Origin: Opeltia flavorubescens
Taxonomy: Eukaryota > Ascomycota > Lecanoromycetes > Teloschistales > Teloschistaceae
Assembly: GCA_000442125.1 (NCBI GenBank)
Contig: AUPK01000175.1
Coordinates: 1-64,000 of the forward strand
Length of the DNA stretch: 64,000 nucleotides
Direction: 5' to 3'
Positions 49,001-61,052 of this stretch are shown here, piece after piece. Below the pieces are notes generated by a model. The model was not told the DNA's origin. It worked only from the letters and a program-made list of their open reading frames with translations, and ran no database searches. The stretch's first letter is position 1. Every line of letters begins with the position of its first letter. The position numbers were made by a program, and so were the translations under genes.

Positions 49001-52000
49001 AAATAATAATAAATAGAGTTAGATTTAATATTTTATCTAGATATTAAAATTTTTTTATATCTTTATAAAAACGTTAAATATAATTCGGGCTTCTATAATT
49101 TATTTTTTCTTTTAAATATATAATCGTTTTTTCGATTATTTTAATATTATTAAATATTGGTTAAAAAAAAAAAAAATAATTTAAAAAAAAATTATAATAG
49201 GCGCGATTAATATAGTTTATAAAAAATTCTAGGTTTATTATAACTAAATTCTAACTAGTTTCGAGCTATTATATAAAAAAGTAACTTTATTTTATTTATT
49301 TTTAGCTACTATATAATTTATAGATTAGGGTAATAATAAAATAAATACTTTTTAGATTAAAATCTATTAATAGATTTTAAAAAATATATACTATTAATAT
49401 ATTAGTTAATAATATAAAAGATCTAATATAATTAAATAATTAAGTAAATAGGTTATAATACGTTTAAATATAATAATATTAGATAATTTATCCGATAATA
49501 TCGATTAAAACTTTATTATAATTAAAGTAATAAACGAGTTTAACGAATATTATAGATAGTATATATAAATATTATAGTAATTATTATAATAAATAGTTCT
49601 TTTATTAATATAATTTTATAGATTCTTTTTTATTTAATAAAAATTCGAATAAATTTAAAAAGCTTATTTTATAATAATAGATAGAATTAAAGCTTTAGTT
49701 TCTTATTTTAATATAAATAGTATAGGATATATTTAGTATAATATTAGCTAATATTATAAATAAAATCTTATTTTTAGTTACTAGCCGAATATATAATAAT
49801 TATAAATTATATTATCTATTAATAATTCGTATAAAAATAATTATTTATTAATATTACCTTTAAAAAAATATTTATAATAGATATAATACTATAAAATCTC
49901 GTTATAAACGAGTTTTTAAATAAAAAAGAAATTTAAGATAAAAAATCTAGCCGAAATATAGTATTAATAGAGGAACCGGTAAATTATATAAATATTAGAA
50001 ATAAAAATAAACTTTTTATAGCTTATTAAATAAAAATAAATAATTAAAATCTTTTTTATTTTAANTAAATATATCTAGAATTCTATTATACTTTTAAAAA
50101 AGCGATTATTTTTTATACGAAAATTTATCTCGAATAGTAATATTATTTCTAGTTAATTTCGGCGTCTAGAAAAATAAAAGAAAACCGCGGGTATATAAGA
50201 AAATTTTTTATATTATAGAATTTTATATAAATAGAAAAATAAATTATAATTTTTATTATAATAATTAAATTTTAAATTTTATAATAAATTAAAAAAAAAT
50301 AAGCTAATATTAAAATTAAAAATTCTAATCTTTTATACGAATTTATAAAAAATAAACTTTATTTAATAAAAATTAATTTAAAATAATAAAAAATAATTTT
50401 AATTTTTAAATTTATTTATAAATATTATAATATTTTTAAATAAAAGATACTATTCGGTTAAAATAGATTTAATAAAAAAATCCCCTTTTTTATTAAGCCC
50501 GACTCTATTATTCTAGTATTTTTTTACTTTTTTAAATTTTTATTTTTTAAAAGCTATAAAGTTTTAAAAAGATAAAACGGAGCAATAAAAATAGCGGCTG
50601 TATTAAATAATAATAAAAGAAAAAGAAAATAAATCGAAAAAAAGAATTTTTTTATAATAGTTTTTAATTAGTATAAATAAAATATATATTATTAAATTAA
50701 AGAAAAATTAAATATAAAATATAATAATATAAAAAATATAAATAAAAATATTAAATATAAAAAATAAATAAAGCTTTAAAAAAAATTTAAATTATATTTT
50801 TTTAATAAATATTTTTATATTAATAATATTAAATTTATAATTTATATATTTTTTATAAATATTCTATTTTATAATATTAAATACTTTAAACTTAATATAA
50901 TAGTATTTTAAAAATTAAAAAAGCCTAATTAAAATAATTAAGTTTTAATTTTATAATAATTTTTATAATATTTTTAAATTAATATAATATATTTTTTTAT
51001 TATATAAAAATAGACGGTTATTTTTATTTATTAGATATTTTACTGCTAATAATATCTTTTTAATAGATTAATCCGTACTTATAATATAATAAATATTTTT
51101 TATACTATTAGCCGCTAGATTTATATTAAATTAGTTATTATAAAAATATTTTTTTTTATTTTTTTACTATTAAATAGGATCTAGTAATTTATATTAACTC
51201 TTTTTATAATTTTCTTCTTAGAATATTTCGTAATATACTACTATATTCCGAAAAATAGTTTTTTTAATAGATAAAAAATATTTATAAAATAAAGGAAAAT
51301 TTATATTAATATATCTATTTTATAATTATTAATAAGATATCTATTATAATAATTACTATAATTATATTTTAAAGACTATTAATATCTTTAAAACTTTTTT
51401 TAAATAATAATAAAAATTAAAATAATAGTTTTTAAAATATACTAATTTATAAATATATATTTTAATATATTTATTTTAAATAAAATAAAGTTTTTTTAAA
51501 TTAAAATTAAAAAAGAATAAAGCGAAGGTATTTTTTATATATCGACTTTTTTTTTATAATTCCTCGTTAATTTTTTTAAATATATATTCGCCTTTATTTT
51601 TATAATTAGTAAAAAATTTTAATATTATAGCTATAAAATCTAGAAATTTAAATTAGTATAAAAATTATTATATTTATATTTAAAGTTTATTATTATTATT
51701 TTTATTATTTAAAATATTTTAGAAATATAAATTCCTATTATTTTCTATACGCGTATTTTTAAAATTATAATTAATTTTAATTTAAGCCGTATATATTATT
51801 ATATATTTATTTTAAATAATTTTTAAAGTTATTATATTAATATTTATACTATTATAAAAATTACTATAATATATCGCTATTCGATTTTTAACTATATTAT
51901 TACTATTATTATTACCTTTTAATTTTTAAAAAATATATTTTAATATTTTTTAGTTTTTTTTATAATATTTTTAACTTTAAAAATTATCTATTAATTCGTC

Positions 52001-54606
52001 TTTTTTTTTTTTTTTAGTTCTATTTTTTCTAAAGTAAAGTTTTTTAAATATTTTTTTATTTTTTTAATATATAGATTTTAATTTAATTTTTCTTTTAATT
52101 TATATTTTAATTAAAATTTTATTAATTTTTTTAATTTACTATAATTAGAAATTATAGAATCTAATAACAATTAATTATAAGTTAAAGTAATTATTATAGT
52201 AATTTATAATCTAAAATAAATAGAAATAAAAAAAAAATAAAAATAAATAGATTTTATATATTTTATAATAAAGTATCTTTAATAACTATAAATTAAAATA
52301 ATTATTATAGTAATTTATAGTCTAAAGTAGATAGAAATAAAAAAAAATAAAAATAAATCGATTTTATATACTCTATAATATAGTATCTATAATAGTTATA
52401 AGTTAAAGTAATTATTATAGTAATTTTTAATATATAATATTATAAATATAAAAATAATAGAAAAAAAAAATAATCGATTATTTATATTTAGTATTAAAAG
52501 CTTTATATTAATTATATATTAAAATAAATATTATAGTAATTTATCTAATATAATATATTAAAAGAAAAAAAAAATAAAAATAAAAAATATTCGATTTTAT
52601 ATATTTTATATTAAAAGCTCTATATTAATATTTATTAAATTAAAATATAGCTTTTTTTTCTTTTTTATAATTATAAAGCTTTCGCTAAAATTTATATTAA
52701 TATTACTAGATTTAATTAGAATTATAGAAATTTAATTATATAATAATATATTAATATTTTTTTTATTTTTTTTTTTTTATCTTTTAAACTTTTTAATGGT
52801 AAAGGTATTCGCGTTATAGGCTTTTTTTTAACTTATACTATTATTATATTAATTTTTATAGTTAATTAACGATAAAAACCAATAAAATTAAAGTTTAAAA
52901 AGTTAATATATATAGAAAAAAAAGAAAATTAGTAATTATAGGAAATATAAAATAATATAAAATATATAGAGCCTTATAATCTACTAGCGCCGGGTATACT
53001 CGCTAATATTAAATTTTAGTTTTTTTTATTATTTAGATATTTCCGTAAAATAAACTATTATAATAATTATTATAATATTTTATTTTTTAAAATATAATAA
53101 ATTTATACTATTCTAGTTAGTATTAAAAAAAAATTTATTAATTTAATAAAAATTATAAAAATTATAGTAAAGTAATTAAATTAATAATAATATATTAATA
53201 AATTTTTATTATTTTTATAGATTTAAAAAGGGGATTTTTTATTAAAATCCTTTTTTTCTTTAATAAATACCTTCTACCTATTTAATTCTTTAGTTTTTTA
53301 TTATTAAAACTTCTAATTATTATATAATTAACTATTTTTTATAGTAATTATTATAGTAGTAAAAGTTAATATATTATAGTATATAAAATCAGCTATTTTT
53401 AAAAATTAGCTAGGTTTTTACCTTATATTTTTTTTTTAAAATAAAATTTTAATCTTTAAAAGTTATTTTAATATTTATACTAATATTTATATTATAGATA
53501 TTTTTAAAAGAAAAGCGTTTAATTAAAACGGCCGCTAAAAAAATTATAAATAAAACGCTATATAAGTAACCTATTAAACGTTTAAAGCTTTTATAAAAAT
53601 ATATTTATAAATATAAATCTAGTTATAAATTATAATAATTATTATAATAACTAGATTTTAATCTAATATCTCTCTAATTAAAATATTTTAAAAAATTAAA
53701 AAGTATTGAAAAACTATTAAACCTTTAATTTTTTTTATATTATTTTTCTATTTAATTCGCGAAATTATTTAAAATTTAATTTTTATAGCCGCTAATAAAA
53801 TTAAAACTAACTAGTTTAAAATTTTAAAAAGCTTTTATTTTAAAAGAAATATTTTATATATTCTACTAGAAATATCCTCTACTATACTAGTATTATAGTT
53901 CGAAAATAAATTATTTTTATTTTTATTCGATTATTTTTATAGTAATTTTTATAGTATTAAATATAGCTGTTATTTATATTAAATATATTACTATTTTATT
54001 AAAAAACGTATAGCTAGTTATATATTTTATAGCTTTTAAATATAGGTAAATATAATTAAACTACTATTATTATATTAATATTTCTAGGTAATATTATTAA
54101 TACTTTTTATTAGTATAAATATAAGATTTTTTTTTTATTTAAACTAGGAGCGGTATTATATATATAGAAATAATATAAAATATAAAAGCGGGAATAATAT
54201 AAAGTATTTAAGCGGTAATAAATAGAAATATAAAAATAAAAAAAATAAAAATAACGGGCTCGGGATATTATTATTATTAAAGCAGCTAGATTTATTAATT
54301 ATAGAATAATATTTAATAAAAATAATAAGAAAATAGAGAATTTAAATAATAATAGTAATAAAAATATAATAAAAAATAAAGAAAATAATAATAAAATTAT
54401 ATTAAAAAATAAAAAAAATAGTAATAAAATTATACTAGAGAATAAAGGATAAAATAGTAATAAAATTATATTAGAAAATAAAGGATAAAATAGTAATAAA
54501 ATTATAATAGAGAATAAAAAGGTTAAAAACTAGTAATAAAATAAATAATTATTATAATATCTATTATTAATAAAAATTATAATAGGATTATTATAATAAT
54601 TACTTT
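46039..54606. repeat. Dispersed near-palindromic AT motif, at least nine copies
   Basis: A motif with core TTATAGTAATTATTATAA (or its complement) recurs at about 46,039, 47,811, 48,651, 49,570, 51,341, 51,847, 53,054, 53,340, 53,627 and 54,587, in both orientations, with partial copies in the tandem repeats at 52.2-52.5 kb. Replacing R/Y pairs makes it a perfect palindrome. I noticed it only inside the 8.9-kb insert. Confidence 0.6.
52150..52650. repeat. Tandem repeat of roughly 100-120-bp units, about four copies
   Basis: Units contain, in order, AAGTTAAAGTAATTATTATA, a poly-A-rich AATAGAAATAAAAAAAA tract and CGATTTTATATA, then restart. The first three are similar; the fourth has drifted more. 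It lies inside the 8.9-kb insert. Confidence 0.7.
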
Positions 54607-57600
54607 AAAAGTTCTATAAATAAATTAGCGTAATAATATTTTAAATTAATTTATAAAAACCCTAATTTAATTTGTAAAAATCCTACCCTAATCTATAGAA
54701 AACCTAACTTGTATAAGTTAAATTTAATTAGGCTAAAACCCGGTTTAATTCAATCTATTCCGATAAAAAATATTAAATTTAAAATATTAAAAATATTTAA
54801 AAATTTATATTAAATAAAAGTTAAATTTTTCTATAAATACTATATTTAGGTTAGTTTAATATAAAATACTAACTATAACGAAATAATTTATATAAATAAT
54901 AATAATATATTTAACTACTTCGATTATATAATAGATTTTTTTTTCTATTTAAATAATATTTATAATCTTTAATTCTATAGACTAATAATATATTTTAGTA
55001 TTTAATAGTAAACGGCTAAAAAATAGAATTAATCGCTTAAATTTTTATTTAAATTTTTTATCTATTTTATAAATAATTTTATTTAAATTATAATAAATAT
55101 AAATTATAAAACCGAATTTTTTACTAGCGTTTAAATTTATATATAATACTAAACTTTTATTTAAATAAACTAGAATTAATAATAATAAAAAAAGCTTTTA
55201 TAAATAATAAAATATATTAAATTTTTTAAATATAAATACTACTAATAAATTCCGAATAATAGCTTTTTTATAAACGTTACCTTTAATAATAATATCGCGG
55301 TTTATATAAATTTTATACTTTTAAAATAACTTAATAATAGTTATATAATTATTAATATACTATTAAAAATAGTCTATTAAATTAAAATATTTTTTAAATT
55401 ATTGAAATATATATAAAAATAAAAGCTTTAAAATTATTTCTAGTTTATTTTTTATAATAATAAATTTAAAAATATTAATCTTTTAATCTAATAAATATAT
55501 AGATATATAGCTAATAAACGATTTTATAGGTAATAAATATAAATTTATAGCGTCGAGTATACTAAAAATCTAATTAAAATACTCTATATATTTTTTTATT
55601 AAAAAGGAAAATATTATAATATTATTAATATAAACTTTATAAAAAAAGCGAAATAAATATAAAATTCTATCTATTATTTATTATATATAAGCTAGTAAAT
55701 TTTAATAACCTATTATTAATAATTTAAATATTTTTTACCTTTCATATAAAACTATTATTAAGTAATAATAATATTACTAGTTAATTTATTATTAATAAAA
55801 AAAATTTATAAAATCTATTATAAAAAAGATTTTAACGTTATAAATTTATATTAAAATTTCTATTTATAGTAGAATTAAATAGATATCTAGTATTATAATT
55901 TTATTAAGTACTTAAATATCGATAATAATATAGCCTTTAGAGTTTTAATTAGTATTTTTCTATATTATAAAATAAAGAAACGAAAATAAAATAGCTATAG
56001 TAATTTATTTTATACAATTTTATTTATAAAATTTATTAAAGGTTTTATTAATAATTTTTTTATTATAAATATTAATAAAATATATATAGATTTATTTAAA
56101 TTTATAAATTTATTTTTAATTTTTTATTAATAGAATATTTATATTTTTTAACTTTAGTATATTAATTATATTACTAGTATTTTACTATAGATATAGATAG
56201 TATTTAATTAAAATAATTAAAGTAATTTATTCCGTTTATATTTTAAAAATTATTATTTTTATAAAATATACTATTTTTATCTAATAATTAGAATTAATAA
56301 ATAGTATAATAACGATATTTAAAACTATAATAGCTATTATAATAACTATTATATAGCGTTTAAAATTTTTTAAAAACTATTTAAATTTTTATTTTAGTAT
56401 TTTAATAACTAGTTTATAATTTTTAAAGCTAATTTAATAATATTTATTAGTTTTATATTTATAAATAATATCTAGCTAAATTTTTATAATTAATTAAATA
56501 AAAAATAGTATATTATTCTAAATATAAATTTATTTAAAAATATAATCTATAATATATATATAACTAGCGAGGGTATTTAGAATTTTTAGTTTATAAATAA
56601 AGTTATAATTTTATAGAAGATTTAAAGATTTTTAATATAAATTAACAATTTTAACAATTTTATTAATATATAACGGTATTATAATATATTAAATACTATA
56701 AATAATAATATTTATTCTAATACCTTTAATATTAATAGTAATTAGTACTATTATATTTTTATAAAAGCTAATAATTATTATATTTATAAATAAATATATA
56801 TTAATATCTTTAAATTTTATAATATCGATATTAATAAATATATTAGCGTTTAAATCGTCTATTAAATAAAATTTATATATAATAATAATAAACTTTATAG
56901 CCGTTTTATTAAATATAAAAATTTTAATAATTATAATTTAAATAATATTATATTATTTTTCGTTAATACCTTTAATAATTATAGGAGTTAATATCTTTTA
57001 AATTATAATATATAGTAGCTATTTTAGTAGAAATTTTCGGTTAATTAAATTTATTATATAGTTTATATTCTAATAAAAGCTATAATTTTTAGTATTTAAT
57101 TATAAATAAATATTTATAATTATTTAATAGTATTTTTAAAAAATAAAGTTTATTATTAATATATCCTTCGCGGTTAAATAAATTAACTAGAGTATTTATA
57201 ATAATAGCTATTTAATAATTTTTAATTTAATAATCTCTAATATATTTTTAAATAATTTAATTAATTTTAAATAAATTTACGCTAATATTAATAGAATATT
57301 TAGCTTAATAATTAGCTTAACTATAATAGTTATAACTAGAAGTAAATTTTTATTATAATTAGAGCGTAAATACTAATATAAAACGTTATTTAATTTAAAA
57401 ATTTTATTATATTTATTATATTAATATATTTTAATTAGTTTAAATTCCACGCGTTTTATTATAATAAAATAGAATTTTATTATATTATTATAATAATTAG
57501 AATTTTTAATAATAATATATAAAGTTTTATTAAATTTTTTATTTATTATATATTTAGTTTTAATAAAATCTATTAATTAATAAAAATTATTTTTATAATT

Positions 57601-60600
57601 TTAATACTATTTTATTCTATTATCTAAAATCTACTCGCTAGAAACTTTTTATTAAAAGTAAATTTATTAATTATTTAATTAACGGCTTTTATATAAATTC
57701 CGGCTATTATTATATTATTAATAATTATAATTTTATTAATTTCCGATTTAATTTTATTATAATAAAGTAATTATTTTAAATAAAAATTATTAATAATTAT
57801 TTTAAATAATACGCTAATTATTTTTTATATTAAGCTCGTTTTTAATTAATAGAGTTTATAAAACTATAAAAAGATTCTAGTATTAATATATAATAGGAAA
57901 TATATTTAGTTAAATTTTTTATATATAGTTCGAGTATATAAATAAATATTTAAATATATAAAAAAAGTTATTTTATAACGATTAATATACTATTATTTCT
58001 TTATATTATTTACTTTTATTTTTTTATAAAAAATTTAATTTTAATATCTCGCGGTTTTTATTATTATTATAAATATTGAATTAATTATTTTTTTTATTTT
58101 AAAAAAATTTATAGAAGGTTTTAATAGTAATTATTATAATTTTATTTAAAATTAATATTTTTAATTAAGTATTAAAATATTTAATATTAATTATTCTTTA
58201 AATATTTTTAGTAAATATTATTTTTATATTTTTTATTTTAATAATAATATTATTAAAATATTTTAAAAAGTCCTTTTAAACTCGAATATTATTAATAATA
58301 TAATATATTTATTTTAACTACGTTAGTATAATAAATAATTACTCGCTAAAATAGTTTTTAAAAAATATATATTATAATTAAATACCTTTATTTAATTTTA
58401 CCGATTTACGGGTAAATTTATAAATTATAATAATAAATTATATAATTATTTCGCTTTATAAATAAAAATCTAGATTATAATATATTAAAAATACGTTTAA
58501 TATTTTATATTTAATTTTTATATATTATATAAAAGTATATATATTATAATAAATATTATATAATTTTATAAATTCTACGGGCGGCTTATTACTATTTAAT
58601 TAGAATAAATTAATATTATAAACCTTTTATTACAATTTAATAATCGCTAGTATAATTATTAAATTTATTAATATAATAATTATTTAATTTTGGAAGTTTT
58701 ATATAAAAAATTCTAATAGTTAAACTAAATAGGCGTTTATAAATAGTTATTTATTTAAAAAAATTTATTATTATTATAACGGATTATTATTATTTATAAA
58801 TCTACCCTACTATTATTATAATAGAATTTTTATTTTATTTAGCGGTAATATAACGCTTTTTTCCAATTTTATTAAATAAAATAGGCTAGATTTAATACTA
58901 AAAATATAATTTCGCTATTTAAATATATAATAAATTCAGTAATATTTATAAATTTATTAAACTATTATAAATTTTTTAATAAATTTAAAAAATAAAAATA
59001 AAAATTTAAATTATTCTAGATAAAATTCGTAGCTAGTTTTTAAATATAAATTTAAAAGTTTTTATTTTTAAAAATTATAATAACGTTATTATAGAAATCG
59101 CTTATTATTTTAATAAAAATTTATAAATACTTATTTTAATCCGTAGAATAAATAGCGATAAAAATTATACTAGCTTTTATTATACTAGTTTAAATTACTC
59201 GGCTACTAAAAGATTCCTATATTAAAAAATAATATAGGCCTGGACTTTTTTTATAGATATAGTCGGTATAAATTTTAAAAATTATTATAAAAGCTCGATT
59301 CTATTCTAAAAACTATTTAATATACTTTTAGAACTTTTTAATATAAAAAGCAGCTATAATAAAAGCTAATATAATAGTAAAATCGATTAAATTCTTCGAA
59401 TTATTATAAAAAATATTTAGAACTTTATTAAAAAGATTAAAAGTTAGAATATATTTTAATTAACTTTATTAACTAAATATTAGTATAAAAGCGGTAATTT
59501 AATAAATAAAAAAATATTAAATTTATTTAAAAAATCTAATATTATATAATAATTAATAGTATATATATATAAAAGTTAATAATATTATATTTTATATAAA
59601 TAATTATTAATTACTATTATTTATTATATAATAAATATAAAATAATAATATTATATTAAAAGTAAAAAATTATTTATTTATAGAATTTATAACTAAATAA
59701 ATATAAATATTAAAAGGCCCTAAATTTAATTAAATAAATATATTTAAAAGGCCTTCTTTAAATTATAATAGCTATTTAGCTCTACTTATTCTATTAATTT
59801 TTTATCTATACGGTATAGCTGTAATATATAGGTTTTATTTATATTAAAAAATTTATTTAATAGATTTAATATAATAAAACCGCTAATTATATTAAAAATA
59901 GAGTTTAAAAAATTATTTAAAAATAAATAATATAAATTAAACTAAAAATAGATAATAATTTTATTTTTTTCTATTTATATCTTTTCTCTACTATTTATTC
60001 TACCGCTTTTTCTACTAGTTAATTAATAGCTAATTTCGGTAACGATTTATAATATAAATTAGAAAGAAGAAATTTATAATTAAGGTATTATATAAAAAAA
60101 TAGACGAAAAATAGATTTTATTTTAATAAATTAGCTTATAAACGATTTAATTAATTTTAATTTAAATTTTAAAATATTTATTAATAATTTAATATTAATA
60201 CAATCGAATTAAATAATATCGATTTATATTATTAGTTCAAAACTATTAAAAAACAAGTATTCCGTTAATTTAATCTAATAATTTAAAAATTCGCTTAGCG
60301 TTTAAAAAAAAATTAAAATTAAACCTAATATTAATAAATAATTAGCTTAAATAATAGAATTATAAAATAGAAAATAAATAGCTATTATATCTATAAATCT
60401 ATATATAAAGCAGGAAAAAGGTAGTATAAAAATAAAAGGAGCTATTATAGTAAAAAAATCTTTATAAATAATAATAAATATTAAAAAACCTTTATTATTT
60501 AATAAAAATAATCTAAATATTATATAATATATATTCTATTAATATAAAACTTTTATATTAATTTTAACTATATTTTTAATATATTATAAGTTTAGTATAA

Positions 60601-61052
60601 TTTTAAAAAATAAAAAATTATATAAATTAACTAGAAATTAAATTTAAATTTTTTAAAAATATTTATAAATATTTTAAAGCTTTAATAGCTAGAATAAATT
60701 CTAGTTATTAAAATTTTAAAATATTTATAAAAAAAAATATACCTAAATATTATACTATTAAATTATTGATTTTAAATATAGGTAATAATTAAATTAATAT
60801 CTATATACTTATAATATAAATAATAAATTAGCGAAATTTTTTATATTTAAAAATATATATATTTTTTTATTAGGCTAGCGCGCGGAATCTATATCTAATT
60901 ATATAATATATTTTTTAAGTTTTATTAAACTTTAGTTATAAATTTCTAGGAAATTTATATAGTAAATAACTATAAAATATATTAATTTTATATTATAAAC
61001 TATACAATAAATTATTAATAATTTTTTAATATTATTATTTTTACTATTTATT

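Larger units (their letters stand above)
45874..54769. mobile_element. 8.9-kb insert with imperfect terminal inverted repeats, DNA-transposon-like
   Basis: The left end contains TTGGAATAAATTG and, further in, GGGTTAGATTTTCGAC. The right end, read on the minus strand, contains TCGGAATAGATTG and then GGGTAGGATTTTTAC. The ends therefore form imperfect inverted repeats of roughly 100 bp whose differences are mostly RIP-type. Identical 9-mers ATATTAAAT lie at 45,865-45,873 and 54,770-54,778, as for a 9-bp target duplication; the Mutator-like superfamily makes such duplications and has long inverted repeats. In AT-rich DNA a 9-mer match is only moderate evidence. No transposase is recognisable. Confidence 0.5.
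43729..59828. mobile_element. Fossil LTR retrotransposon with direct terminal repeats, interrupted by a later insert
   Basis: Direct copies of the roughly 205-bp repeat lie at 43,729-43,935 and 59,621-59,828. Leaving out the 8.9-kb insert at 45,874-54,769, the element is about 7.2 kb, a normal size for a fungal LTR retroelement. It is thoroughly broken: RIP-type change is spread over its whole length, far too many breaks to count, and no coding domain can be recognised, so the family (gypsy or copia) and coding strand are undetermined. Age cannot be dated because RIP acts quickly; it predates the insert. Boundaries are good to a few tens of bases. Confidence 0.6.

Noticed and set aside
52150-52650. 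CRISPR-like array
   Set aside because: Units are direct tandem repeats without unique spacers, in a fungal repeat block.
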